A stretch of 64,000 nucleotides of DNA from Cricetomys ansorgei (taxonomy: Eukaryota > Chordata > Mammalia > Rodentia > Nesomyidae). Below the pieces are notes generated by a model, which was not told the DNA's origin, did not search any database, and saw nothing but the letters and a program-made list of their open reading frames with translations. The stretch lies in contig JAMJFZ010002500.1 in assembly GCA_026225945.1 (NCBI GenBank), positions 806,001 through 870,000 of the forward strand, read 5' to 3'. This document shows, piece after piece, positions 1-11,070 of this stretch. How positions within the stretch are numbered: the stretch's first letter is position 1; each line of letters starts with the position of its first letter. The translations under genes were made by a program, and so were the position numbers.

Positions 1-560
1 TGTGGAGATGCCTCAGAAAGCTGGAGATAGATCTACCACATGATCTAGCTACATACGCCCAAAGGACTCTAGCTCACCCCAGAGATACTTGTTCATCCAT
101 GTTTATCAATGCTCCATTCACAGTCGCAAGGAAACGGGATCGGCCTAGGTGCCCATCGACTTATGGATAGGCAATGAAAGTGTGATGTGTATAGACAACA
201 ATTTTATCCAGTCACAAAGAAAACTGAAGGGATGCAAAGTTCAAGAAAATGTGTGGAACTGGGAAATACTATAGTAAGTCAGGATTCCTAGGCTCAGAAG
301 GACTGACACTTAATGTTCTCTCTCACACAGTTTCCAGTTTCTGTTTTTACATATGTGCATTCTGTAGGAGTGAATGAATGTGGAGTCCAGGAAACTAGAA
401 AGGGGCCATGACTGGGAAAAGAGGGGTTTTAAAGGGGAGAGGCAGTAGGACACAGATATGGAAGTGGGAGAGGCAATAGTGGGGTGGACACTGTAAAGTG
501 GGGATGTGGGGGCAGGGAGATGGAGAGCTGAGAGTCAACCAAAGTCCACGATGTAAGAGA
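1..560 (+). repeat. L1 fragment, 3' end of ORF2 and 3' UTR
   Basis: The first 230 bases follow the well-known rodent L1 ORF2 tail (the 'cccaaaggactct', 'cagagatacttgt' and 'catccatgtttat' phrases) in sense orientation. A G- and A-rich stretch resembling an L1 3' UTR follows. It is degraded and has no open frame. The right boundary is approximate. Confidence 0.7.
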
Positions 561-626
561 AATTTATTAAGAAAACCTGATACTTGGTAAACTCAAAAAA
601 ACTAATAATAAAGAAGAGGTTGATGA

Positions 627-835
627 GGATGGAGAGACAGCTCAGCAGTTATATGCAATCGTCGTTTTTACAAAGGAGCCTGGTCTGATTCCCAGCACCC
701 ACATGGCGTCTCACAACCATCCATTTAACTCCAGAGAATCAGACACCCTGACTTAAATGACATCTGAATGAAAATCCCAGTGCCTTATGTGGGCTAATTA
801 CCTAAGAGTTGCTGGCCAGGGAATTTGTTATATGA
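627..835 (+). repeat. B2 SINE
   Basis: The tRNA-derived head (A-box-like 'agacagctcagcagtt') is followed by 'gattcccagcacccacatgg' and 'tctcacaaccatcc', the standard B2 body. It ends near an A-run. It sits between the L1 tail and the ERVL fragment. Confidence 0.7.
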
Positions 836-879
836 AAAAAAAATTATTTCCAATTCAAAAAAGTAAAGAGACAGAACTT

Positions 880-3800
880 CAGAGCCTGGGGAAGAGATAA
901 AGTGTCTTTCAGGGTAGTCTCAGAAAGGGGTTGTAATGCTGTAGCTGTCTACTTCTGTGTGGTGCCTGCATAATGTGCAGAATAGTCAGTAAACCAGGCC
1001 CTAGTCTTCTCTTCCTCAGTCAATTGATCGTTAGGAACAACACCCCATGAAGCTATAGATGCATACTTGGCAGCAGACAGCATTGTAAAAGGAGTAGAAA
1101 CCACAGGCATTTGGGCAACTTCTTCCTGTAACTTGCATGTGCCTTCAGGGCCTGCCTGGGACTAATCACATATATACCACTTGCATTTAATAATGGATTG
1201 CTGCTGTGCATGTCCTACTTTATGACTTGGTGGGTCAGATAACACTCAGCTCATGATGGACACCTCAGGTCACAGGTAACTTGGTGGCCCATTATCAAAT
1301 GTTCTGTTTCCATTAAGGCTCAATAGCAGGCCAAGAGCTGTCTTTCAAAGAGAGAATAGTTGTCTGTAGATGGTGATGAAAAGGTCTCTTCTGTGATTCA
1401 CCTCCCAAAAGGCTCCAAACAGCATCCCTATCTGCCACTGACGCCTCAAGTACCATCAGGTCTGCTAGATCATATGGTCCAAGTGGCAGAGCAGTCTGCA
1501 CAGCAGCCTGGACCTGTTAAGAGCTTTCTCCTGTTCCAGGCCCCACACAAAGCTCACAGCTGAATCACTTGGTATATGGGCTGGAGTAACATGCCCAGGT
1601 GAGGAATGGGCTGTCTCCATAATCCAAATAGGCCCACAAAATGTGTTCCTTTCTTTGTGTTGGGAGAGACCACCTTAGAAAGAGTATCTCTGCATGACCC
1701 ACACCACTGGACTCCCAAGAATTTCACTGAGGTAGAAGGCCCTTGAATTTTGTTTGGATCTATTTCCCATTCTCTGATGCACATATTGGTCCCAATGAAT
1801 CCAAAGTGTTTGCCACCTCCTGCTCACTTAGCCCAATAAGCAAAATGTCATCAATATAGTGCACCAATATGGTATTTTGTAGAAGAGACAGACAATCAAG
1901 ACCCCTTCTAATTAAGTTATGACACAGGGATGGAGAGTCAATATATCCTTGAGGTTAAACTGTGAAGTATACTGCTGGCTGTGCCAACTGAACGCAAACA
2001 GCTTCTGGTGGCCCTTACGGACAGGTGCTGAGAAAGGCATTTGTAAGTCACTAGCTGCACACCATGTACCGGGAGATGTGCTAATCTGCTCAAGCAAGGG
2101 CGCCACACCTGACACAGCAGCTGATCAGAGCCGCCGTCTAATTGAGTTTTCAGTAGCCAACGGTCATTCCCCGCGGCCCACCTTTCTTCTGCACTGGCCA
2201 GATGGGAGAATTAGGAGATGTGGTGGGAACCAGCAGCCTGCACATTTCAAGTTCTCGATGGTGGCACTAATTTCTAAAATTCTTCCAGGGATGCCATATT
2301 GTCTTTGATTTACTATCTTCCCTGGCAGAGGCAACTCTAAAGACTTCCATTCAGCCTTTCCAACCACAATATCCCTCGCTCCACAGGTCAGGAAACCAGT
2401 GTGAGCATTCTGCCAGCTACTAAGTATATGCATCCCAATTATATATTCTGAGACTGGGGATAAACACAGGATGAGCTTGGAGACCACTGGACTTACTGTG
2501 AGTCAGACTTCAGCCAAAATTCTATTAATCACCTGAAGCCCCTACTTTAACTGGAGGACCACAGTGTTTCTGAATCTCCTGGATTCAGTGTCAATTCAGA
2601 ACCCGTATCCAACAGATCCTGTTCCTTTCCCCTCAAGTGGACAGTTACCCTTGTAAAAGACTGTAGGTCCCTGTAGGGGAAGGAGTGGAGAAAAGCTAAC
2701 AGTAAAACTTTTAGGTGTTTTATCAAGGTACTTCGTGGAGGAACCTGGCCATCCTTTCATTCCAGGGGTTCTGAAACTGCGGACAAGTTCAAGTCTGGAA
2801 GTTGATTATGGGCCAAGGTTGCCTTTTGCCACAATCCAATAGAGCCTTTCTTTCACTTGTTTGAGAATTTTTCCTTTTATTCAGATCAAACAAAAATTCA
2901 ATAGTCTCCTTATCTATTTCATGCCCCAAAACACCATGATTGATTAGCTAGTACCAAAGGACCAAACAAGTCATGCCACCATAAAATTCACTTCGCCTGA
3001 GCTGCCCATTACGACAGCTAGGATCACCTTGCCTTTGGTGATTCAGTGCTGCCACCTGGCCTCTACTACCTCAGAGCACACTTAAACCCACTGCATCGAT
3101 TCATTTAACTGAGCAGCAGCATCTGCTACCCTAAGGTCTGGCACAAGGAAAAGAGCTACAGCAAAACTCTTCAGATGTGCTGGTGCCCCTCTTACCACTT
3201 TGCATCTTATAGGATAGTGACGGGCATGTCTTCTAGGCTTCCCATCCTGGAGGATTAGGGTTTACACAGCATACCCACTCTAGCATTGCAATTTCCCTGA
3301 GCCTTAAAATCCCTTCATCAACACTAAGCTAAGGGATATCAGGCATCTCTAACTCCTTTTCAGGAGGCCATCCTTCGACAAGTGCTTCAGCCAACCATTC
3401 AAACAAATTTGTAAGATCTTTTTTTTTTTAACCACGCAAGCTTCCATATTAAAGCTAGAATCTCCACCCAGAGGGCCCATATCACTAAACTCAGCCTGAT
3501 CCAGTTTTACGTTCCTTCCATCCACCATCATCCCTTAAAATCCACTCCCACACGTGTTCCCCCGACTTCATCTTGAATGAATTAGCAAACCCATTAAGCT
3601 CTCTAGTAGTGAAGCACACCTCCTCATGGACTACACTCTCCACCTTCCCTCTAGGAGCCTGCTTAGCCTTAATTCTGGTTATAGGTCTAGAGGCAGCTAT
3701 TGGTGGGTGCTGAGGGACATTGGTATTGTCTTGCCTGGCATCTCCTTCAGAGAAAGTCACTGCTGGCTTAGCAGACAATGGAGCATTAATTTCCTCAGTG

Positions 3801-4545
3801 AAAGGGGAAAAAGGGCAGTATTTCAAGTACTACTCCCTCAGGTGAGATAAACCCTTGAGAATCTGAGAATTCAAAGTTCTCAGCTTCAGTATGGTCCTCC
3901 CACACCCCCATCCCACGTTACAGAACCCCATTCCTTACCTATTCTTTACCATCCTTACTTTATCTCTTGACACCCTCCAAGGCTGGGACTTGGATTTTTG
4001 CTGTGATTCAGCCAGCCTTATAATGAGGGCTTTGGTTTTATTTTTCTCAAATGGAGCTCTGTGGCTTCTAGAGAGAGGCTCTTCTAGGGCACACTTAGAA
4101 ACCTTTAGATTATGCACATCTGGTACTGGTCAATTTTATCACTAAGTTTGTTCACTGTTGTCCTTTACCATATTCTATGATGCTGGAAGTTGGTTAATTT
4201 TATCACAGAGCCCATCCCTAACCTTTGTCAGTTTATCCAGTGATACTACAAGCAACCAACCAACCAGCATCATCACGTTTCTTATTTTTCCACAAACCGT
4301 CAAAGGTTTTATATAGAGTCATGAAATGGGTTTCCCTGCACAGCTGTTGAGTCAGAATAATCAAATAAACTTAGATCCTTAAGTTATTATAGTAGTTCCT
4401 TCACATCATGGGCTTTTAGAACTCTGATTTCCCAGGAGGGGCTTCAGTACTTGTAGGTGCTGGCAAATTGGAAAGCATATTCCAGATAATTAAAAGATTC
4501 ATCCTTACACTTCTGTTGTTCTAGAACCACTCTGGTACCAAAATC
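880..4545 (-). mobile_element. Broken antisense ERVL-type provirus, gag-pro-pol remains
   Basis: Read on the minus strand, right to left, this is a degenerate class III (ERVL/MERVL-like) provirus. Gag-like frames lie at about 4117-3349. Protease and the start of reverse transcriptase lie at about 2487-2164. The RT palm lies at about 2115-1840, with a YIDD catalytic motif at 1858-1847. The RT thumb/connection is at about 1784-1554 and the RNase H side at about 1501-900. Each piece is in a different frame with stops between them, so it cannot encode a working polyprotein. No env was seen. The 3' end and 3' LTR are missing; the element is cut at about 880 next to a B2 and an L1 tail. Class assignment rests on resemblance of the RT and gag pieces to ERVL and is an inference from memory. 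It lies antisense within Cd84 DNA upstream of the C2 exon. Confidence 0.75.
4523..4540 (-). other. Retroviral primer binding site (tRNA-Leu type)
   Basis: Five bases inside the LTR edge, the minus strand reads TGGTACCAGAGTGG. This resembles the complement of a leucine tRNA 3' end with one base missing. Leu primers are the usual choice of ERVL elements, which supports both the class and the orientation of the provirus. Confidence 0.6.
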
Positions 4546-5060
4546 TGTGTTCGTAAGGGTTCTCTTGAGTAACAAAACTTATAGAATGAATCTTTCTATA
4601 TTGAAAGGAGATCTATAGAATGACTTAAGGGTTGTGGTGTTGCTAACTCAACAATGGTTGTCAATGAATGGAAAGTCCAAGAATCCAGAAGTTGCTCAGT
4701 CCGCAAGGCTGGATGTCTCAGCTGGTCTTCAGAAGGCACTGGATCCCATAGAAGTAGACTCTAGTACCAGTGAAGGAATGGAGCTGCTAACAAGGTGAGG
4801 GCAACCATGCAAAAATGAAAAACTTCCTTCCTCCATGTCCTCATATAGGCTTCCAACAGAAGGTATGGCCTAGATTAAAGGTATGTCCTCACACCTCAAG
4901 ATCCGATTTAAAATCTTGTGTCTTCCATCTCAAAATCCCAATTAGAAGTGAATCTTCCTACTTCACAGTAAGCAAAAATCCGTCACTGATGTGCCCTCCA
5001 TTTTGGGATTTTGGTTCATTCCAGATGTAGTCAAACTGACAACCAAGAATAGCCATCACA
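4546..5060 (-). mobile_element. ERVL 5' LTR (MT2-like)
   Basis: On the minus strand it runs from TGTGATGGCTATTCTTGG at 5060 to an ACA end at 4546, about 515 bp. It has the TG...CA termini of an LTR and the start typical of MT2/ERVL LTRs. It is directly followed by the primer binding site and gag remains. No intact promoter can be judged by eye. Confidence 0.75.
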
Positions 5061-5077
5061 GGGTGGAATTCTCCTTT

Positions 5078-5420
5078 TGTCCTTAGTCACTGTTCTAATG
5101 TGGTGAAAACACTCCATGACTAAGCCAATTCTTACAAAAGAAAGCATTTAATTTGGGGTTTGCTTTTCGGTTCAGAGAGTTAGTCTATTATCAGCCCAGC
5201 AGGGAGCACAGCAAGCTAAGAGCTACTAAGAGCTAAGAGGCACAGAGAAATGCTGGACCTGGTGGGGGCTCACCCCAGTGACACACTTCTTCAACAAGGC
5301 CACACCTACTCCAAGAGGTCACACCTAATTGTTTCAAATTGTTTCAAAGAATTCCATCCCTGGTGACTAAGCATTCAAACACATGAGCCTGAGTGAGCCA
5401 TTTTCATTCACACCTCCACA
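5078..5420 (-). mobile_element. Solo LTR, ERVL/MaLR-like
   Basis: A 343 bp TGT...ACA element, antisense to Cd84. It shares the 'accatgac / aaagcatttaat / taagcattcaaa' layout of a common rodent LTR family. The flanks ccttt (5073-5077) and ccttc (5421-5425) look like a 5 bp target-site duplication with one mismatch. It lies 17 bp from the ERVL 5' LTR. Confidence 0.6.
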
Positions 5421-6354
5421 CCTTCTACGTTCCCGCAATTCATAGATTCACTCTTTTGGGGGGTTTTGAATGGTTTCACTAGGTATCCCAGGATGCCTCA
5501 AATGCGTGCCCTTCCTGCTTCGCGATTGTAGGCACTCATTCCCGTGTCTACATTTAAGCAGCTTTGTCTGTTTTAGCAATTTTCCCTCATTACTCTCTCA
5601 AGTGTAGAGCATCAGTGACAGAAGAATAAACCAAGCCCAAAGTTACAACATTTCCAAGTTTATGTGGTTTAAGAACTTCTGCCATTATGGTTTCCCCTCC
5701 CTCTGCTCCTCTCAGTTCCTCTCCCCTCCTCGCCCCTCCGGATCCATGCCCTTTCTGTTGCAGGATATATTGTATGAGAGAAAAAAATCTATTTTCAATA
5801 AAAAGAAAAAATGAAAAGAAAGGGAAATAGATATGTGTACAGATGTGTGTACATATATGTTTGTAACAACAATTAAAGAAAAGATGGCCATGCATTTGAG
5901 AAGGGAGGGATATATGGGAGGGTCTAGAGGGAAAAAAGGGGAAGGAAGAAATGATGTAATTATATTATAACTCAAAAAGCAAGAAAAAAGGCTTTTGTTA
6001 AATACTTAACGAGAATGAAAGAAAAGTAAATAAATACAGGAAAAACATTTATAAAAAAAACTTCTGCCATGGCTGATTTTAAGATCTGCAGGGTTGGAAG
6101 GATGTGCTCACTTGTACATCATTGCAAGGGGTGGGTACAATATGTGCAAATCACTGCCAGCACATAAACTATAATAAAATATCTAAAATAATTTAAAAAT
6201 AATTTTAGAATGATCTACTTGTTTTCATAAGTTAGTTTTAAATATTGTGTTTAACATATATCATACAAATTTCTGAAAAGTTAACAACTGATTCTCACAA
6301 GCTTATCTATGCTGGTTTCAGCTCATTATAGGTTCATATGTTTTCCCCTCGTAG
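5421..6354 (+). other. Cd84 intron 2 end, no further gene
   Basis: A/T-rich intronic sequence before the C2 exon. It has a purine-rich stretch at about 5690-5960 and no coding signal I can support. The splice acceptor with its pyrimidine run (ttttcccctcgtag) ends at 6354. Confidence 0.6.
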
Positions 6355-6606
6355 GTCGGCTTGAAAAACCAAAAATTACACAGAGTTTAGCAACATTTGT
6401 AAACAACACTTGTAATGTCACACTGACATGCTCTATGGGGAAAGAAGAACAGAATGTGACATACATTTGGAGTCCCTTGGGAGAGAAAAGCAATGTCCTT
6501 CAAATCATCCAGTCCCCCGAGGACCAAAAACTGACTTATACATGTACGGCCCAGAACCCTGTCAGCAACAATTCTGACTCTGTCACTATCCAGCAACTCT
6601 GCACAG
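6355..6606 (+). CDS. Cd84: Cd84 exon 3, Ig C2 domain
   Basis: 252 bp, phase 1 to phase 1, acceptor gtag/gt and donor g/gtaacc. It encodes an 84-residue C2-type Ig domain with the four cysteines typical of SLAM C2 domains (NNTCNV, LTCSM, YTCTA, QLCT), which form two disulfides in the family. Asn-X-Ser/Thr sequons occur at NNT, NVT (twice) and NNS. The domain is extracellular and spaces the ligand-binding V domain from the membrane. Confidence 0.95.
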
Positions 6607-7581
6607 GTAACCAGCTTCATCCATCTCTTCTGGAAAGTCCCAGAAACCACTCTGAAGAGCTTCAGGCTTAACCTTTGACTGATCTTCACATGTATGTGCC
6701 TCCTTCGTGCTGAGACTACCCCTGGGCTTATCTTCACCCAGGCAGCTTTCTATGAGGTGCAAAGCATCCCCAGGTATTTTGAGGAACCCCTGATTGACTC
6801 TGTGATTCAGTTTGTGAATTGGAGAGCTTCAGTGCTCTCTGAAGGGCATCCCATTTTGACAGAGGCCCTTAATGTAGATAAACCTGGACAAGAATCTTGG
6901 ACCTGTCTCCTGATAGCCAAAACTCACAACAATTTCTGTTTTCAGAGGCTCCAAGCTACCATCCTCACCGTGTTGTGTTGCCAAGTGGACTGGCTGCTCT
7001 CTTTCTGCTTATTCTCATTCCAATTTCAGTGCTTCTGCTCCATTTGTACAGGAGAAGACGTAAGATTGCCCTGGAAGGTAAAATGTGAGAATGTACCTTC
7101 TTTCTTCCAAGAAGTAAAGTCATTTATTTACCCAGGGTAGAGTGGAAAGAGAAAGGAGGGGGGTAAATGTATTTGCCAGTCTAGAACAAATACACACACA
7201 CACACAAAGAAGAAAAAAAGAAAGAAAATATGTTACAAGAGAAGGAGAGATGCAGTAGGCAGTCTCAGAGAGAAAAATCATGCTTGGAAGAGAATGGCGT
7301 TCTTTTCTAACAGTTAGGGAAACTGTTTGGCCTTATGTTCCATGTCATTTGTGTGTGGCCCGCATCTGGGCAATTCTGTTATCTTACTAAGTAGTGAACT
7401 CTTCAGTGCAGCTGTCTTTCTTGAGAGTAGACATTTGAGCTAATAATAAGATACCACAAGCCACAGGGGTCAGGCCCCAATTGGTCAGGGTCCGATTGTT
7501 AAAGAATGGAAGTTTCTGCTTTGGGGAGAGGGGACTTTTTTTTTCTGAGTTTTTATTTTAAAATATTTATTTTAGTTTTAA

Positions 7582-7622
<41 letters not shown>

Positions 7623-10600
7623 ATACCTACAGTGTGTATGCATGCATACCTACAGTGTGTATGCATGCATACCTACAGTGTGTATGCATGCATACCTACA
7701 GTGTGTATGCATGCATACCTACATGCCTGAAAAGACCTGAAAAGGGCATCGGTTCCCCCGGAGCTAGAGTTTCAGGCAGATTTGAGCCACCCAGTATGGA
7801 TGCTAGGGACCAAACTCAAGTCCTCTGAGAGATCAGGAGGTTCTTGAACAGCTCAGCCATTTCTCCAGCCCTGTTTCTAGCCCTCACCCCATAAATCAGC
7901 AAGCTCAAATTCTTGACAAAGGAAGAAAGTCTTTTTTTTCTCCTAGAGCTGCTTCAGAGCTAATGTGGATGACAAGGGTGCTGGTTGAGGTTTCTGGTCT
8001 GTCACAGGGTTGTAGAACCTTAAGACAAAAACGGCTTAAGCAGTATTTGAGAGAAGGAAGTGGCAAGAAATTAAAGGACAAACCAAGACATCACTTACTC
8101 CTGAGAGGTCCTCGTGGTGGAGGAAGTGCCGGCATCGATGGTAGTGGTTGGTGCTGTTAAGACAAACCCTGCAGAGTTTAATCGCTTCTAATCTGAAGGA
8201 TATCAATTATACCAGAAGGCTAAAAAAATAAAAACAAGGGCCAAAAAGAATGGGAGTTATGCCTGTGAGCTGACCCAGGAGGGGCAGTGACTGGGAAATT
8301 CAGCCCCGTGTACCCTTTCAAAGGACTCATTCCTTAGAGGCTGACCCACTCATCTATGTAATCTATGTACTTATCTTTCTTTCCTCCTATCTCTCTATCA
8401 TCCATGTATTTATTTCTATACTTTTACATCTCTATCTCTCAAATCCGATGTCTGCTCTTTTAGCTGCATCTTATACTATTCCTGACTGATTTGCATAGAC
8501 AAACCATTTTCCTTCATAGGATCAGTCAAGAACCCCTTAGGCCACCGAAAGCATAGCAAGCATAGCGTGGTTTTGCAGTACTATGGAGGCAAGAAAATCA
8601 ACCTGGTTCTAACAAACCACTGAGCTGTGGTCTAATCCCATAGCTAATTCAGCTTCAAGGTATGATAAGCACAAGAAGCCAATCTGAATTCACTGATTCC
8701 AGGACCCATACCTGTCATAATGGGTTACCACCTGGACAGTTTCCTTAGGTCAAGAGATACTAAGAAGTAATACAATGAGGTTTGGTTGTTAGTGGCAACT
8801 TGGACATCAGGAGGGATGAAGGCAATGATGCAAATGCTGGTTCAGCAACTAGAAGCTCATGACAAGCCTTCCTTCCACATAGGAAAAGGGTCCTGAGTTA
8901 AAGCAGAAGGTGATGTTTAGAAATAAGTGATTAGTAATTTTATGAAGGAGGTGAAAAAATAGCAAGAAGCCAAGATCATTTCAATGAAGCAAGCCTTCAA
9001 GCCATTAGTCTCCGTATTGTTAGTAACTGTCAACTTAGAACTGGAAGAGATTAGGTTAAAACTACTAGTGTGGCTCTCTTTTGCTTATATACATATAGGA
9101 AAGACTCTGGTAAGACCAGAAAGAGCTAATACTAGTGAAAAAGTCAGAGTGTGCCTGTTTTATGAAATCCAGGACTCAGGTTATCCAGGGGTCCAATCTA
9201 ATGGCTCTTCTTCTAGCCCCTCAAAGCCTTGTAGAGAGGTTAACCATCAGGCCTCAGAGAGGAATCCAGACTCTATAAATTCCTGTCATGTCTGAGAAAG
9301 TCCTTAGTTACTGTTTTGTGGGGAGTATCCTCATAGTTAAAACAAGATCCTGTGGTGAAGGCTCCTTTAACCACTGGATTATTTATGTCTTTATCAAAGA
9401 AAGATGAAATAAGACTAGGCAGTCTCTAAAAACCCACGTACCTTTCACAAACTATGGTTCTATGTTTATTTATGGCAGATGATGTTTCAAAGAAAACAGT
9501 ATATGCCTCAGTTTCAAGAAATCCTCATCCCACAGAATTCAGAATCTATGATGAAATTCCTGAGTTCAAGGTGAGCTGATGCTACTCATGAATATACCCC
9601 ACCACGACCAGGATAGGAGTCTCTGTTTGCCATTACATAGAAAGAAGCTACCGCCAAGAACCTGGAAGGACCAAGCAAGAAACACCACGCTAAGGAAATG
9701 ATGCCATGGATCTCCCCATGAATGCAGAACATAGTTCATTGCCTCTTCATGTCAGCCTCTCTGGTGTAAGGCCAGGAGCTTCACATGAAGCCCTAGCTGT
9801 GGGGTAAATGTTATTAAGAAGCACTCCTTAGAGGGATCAAACAACAATGGAGTCTAGCAGCAGCTTCTTTTTTAAGGCTCTCATTCACTCTGTCCCACAC
9901 CTTCTGCCTTTTGTCAGCCTGCCCATGCCTCATTTCCATCGAAGATCTCCTTCTGTGCCTACACAAGCCCGCTTCCTTAAAGTCTTCAAGGACAAACGGA
10001 GACTCTCAGGTTTCCCCCAGTAGTCTGACACTGTGCTTGAATTGACAGGGATGCTATTAGAGATTCACATAATTCACAGAAAACTAAACTCCCAACTGAG
10101 CAAGACTCAGTCCAAACTGCACAGAACCCTCCTCTTGGCTTCTGGAGGCTTTTTGCCAAAAGGCTATTCCCAACGCCATCTATTCATCCTCGTCACTCCC
10201 TTAACCTGATCCTCTCCACAGCTGGATGGGAGAAGAGCTGATGCCAGAAAAGGAATTTACACAGTAAAGTGGCATCGGGAATGGGTGGCAGAGACAGTAG
10301 AACCAAGAAGGGAGACTCTTAGGGTTTGTCTTCTGCACTTTCACTGAGGAGAAAGAGGCTCTTTTCCAGGTGATGTCCTGCAAGAAAGAGGCAATGCACA
10401 CCATTTATTCCACAGTGGAGCTTTCTGAGACGGTAAATCCTGTGTGGCTTTTTACTCTCTTTTCCCATTTGTTCTACCCACATGGTGTATTCCATCCATC
10501 AGTATTTGATTTAAAGCCCGAGTCTCCTCAAGCCAATGGGAAGGTTGTTTATAGCATCCCAAATACTAAGTCGTCTGAGACATTAGTGGCAACTAGACCC

Positions 10601-11070
10601 CAGCAGCTACTCGTCTCTGTGTGTAGGCGAAAATGGATTTGATGGGAAACAGAAAGAACTAAGAACTAAGACTGAACTAGGAACAAATAATGCAGCTGGA
10701 TGTTGCCTGAATCTTAATAATCAAAACCAACCTATCTCTATCTCTAGAAGGAATATCTCTGCTCCCTTCTATTGATCTTTTCTGGGTTAAGACGTTCCCT
10801 GAGGCTCCCAAAAGGGGTGGCTGGAGCAGAAGCAAAAGGCTCACCAAAGGAAACACCCTTGCTACTTCAGATTTCCCCAAGCATAGGGGAAATCTAAGAC
10901 ATCACCCGTGCCATTTGCTAAACTCTACTGGTACCTCACAAGACTGGAATTCCCCAGCCACACCTTTCAGCTAACAAGTTTTCATGTTTCCTTCTCTTAC
11001 ACAGGTGGGGAAACCCCGCACAAAGGATGACAGACCTCCCAAGACTTTGGGCAACGAAATTGTCGTCTAA
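6355..11070 (+). CDS. Cd84: CD84 (SLAMF5), 3' five coding exons
   Basis: CD84 is a homophilic SLAM-family receptor on B cells, T cells, platelets and myeloid cells. Its cytoplasmic ITSMs bind SAP (SH2D1A) and EAT-2. Five exons are visible: 6355-6606 (Ig C2), 6946-7077 (stalk, membrane segment), 9479-9570 (ITSM 1), 10370-10432 (ITSM 2) and 11005-11070 (C-terminus, stop TAA). The phases fit: 1-1, 1-1, 1-0, 0-0, 0-stop. Together they give 200 whole codons. The C2 exon matches human CD84 closely (LEKPKITQSL, NVTLTCS, YTCTAQNPVSNNSDS), and the end -EIVV parallels human -EIVI, so the identification is firm. The signal-peptide and V-domain exons lie upstream of the window. Slamf6 follows 11 kb downstream on the same strand, as in the mouse and human SLAM clusters. 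Confidence 0.95.
6607..6945 (+). other. Cd84 intron 3
   Basis: 339 bp intron between the C2 and transmembrane exons. No repeat or other feature is recognised. An open frame runs through part of it on the + strand by chance. Confidence 0.7.
6946..7077 (+). CDS. Cd84: Cd84 exon 4, transmembrane segment
   Basis: 132 bp, phase 1 to phase 1. A short stalk EAPSYHPHRVVLPSG is followed by about 22 hydrophobic residues (LAALFLLILIPISVLLLHLY) and a basic stop-transfer RRRRK. The main donor is G/GTAAAA at 7078. A second donor-like site, C/GTAAGA, lies 18 bases earlier at 7060 and would keep the frame. Confidence 0.92.
7583..7725 (+). repeat. (TG)n followed by a 23 bp tandem repeat
   Basis: A TG run at 7583-7615 leads into about four copies of the 23-mer CCTACAGTGTGTATGCATGC+ATA at about 7626-7723. 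The unit contains the palindrome tgcatgca. The copies are near identical, so the array is young. Confidence 0.9.
7735..7872 (-). repeat. B3/B2-like SINE, antisense
   Basis: It ends in 'cagctcagccatttctccagccct', the reverse complement of the SINE tRNA-like head, and contains 'caaactcaagtcctctgaga'. Confidence 0.7.
9479..9570 (+). CDS. Cd84: Cd84 exon 5, first ITSM
   Basis: 92 bp, phase 1 to 0, donor AAG/GTGAGC. It encodes DDVSKKTVYASVSRNPHPTE and then FRIYDEIPEFK. TVYASV is an immunoreceptor tyrosine switch motif (TxYxxV) with Tyr at 9502-9504. The IYDEI tyrosine is also conserved in human CD84. The human isoform I recall has an extra stretch between the membrane basic residues and the ITSM that is not seen here. 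Confidence 0.92.
9571..11004 (+). other. Cd84 introns 5 and 6
   Basis: Introns of 799 bp and 572 bp flanking the second ITSM exon (10370-10432). No repeat or regulatory site is recognised in either. Confidence 0.6.
10370..10432 (+). CDS. Cd84: Cd84 exon 6, second ITSM
   Basis: 63 bp, phase 0 to 0, acceptor cttttccag and donor ACG/GTAAAT. It encodes VMSCKKEAMHTIYSTVELSE plus T. TIYSTV is the second TxYxxV motif, Tyr at 10406-10408. Skipping this exon would keep the frame and give a one-ITSM tail. Confidence 0.92.
11005..11070 (+). CDS. Cd84: Cd84 exon 7, C-terminus
   Basis: The acceptor follows a strong pyrimidine tract (ttccttctcttacacag). It encodes VGKPRTKDDRPPKTLGNEIV and V, then TAA. 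It aligns with the human end GKA.TQDSKPP...EIVI, supporting both the frame and the end of the protein. Confidence 0.92.
   Translation: MGKPRTKDDRPPKTLGNEIVV

Larger units (their letters stand above)
7078..9478 (+). other. Cd84 intron 4
   Basis: 2.4 kb intron. It contains a (TG)n and 23-mer tandem array at 7583-7725 and an antisense B3-like SINE at 7735-7872. From 7873 to 9478 I see nothing I can name; small open frames there (7963-8160, 8984-9295) lack splice or homology support. Confidence 0.7.

Noticed and set aside
5590..5975. Overlapping minus-strand open frames of 87-101 residues
   Set aside because: Low-complexity A- and G-rich intron sequence on the + strand; no conserved domain or codon pattern.
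6694..7140. 148-residue + strand open frame across the Cd84 transmembrane exon
   Set aside because: It reads the exon out of frame. The correct phase gives the CD84 membrane segment from 6946.
7626..7723. Regularly repeated 23-mers considered as a CRISPR array
   Set aside because: Head-to-tail repeats with no spacers in a vertebrate intron; simple tandem repeat. The same applies to the 10-mers at 25283.
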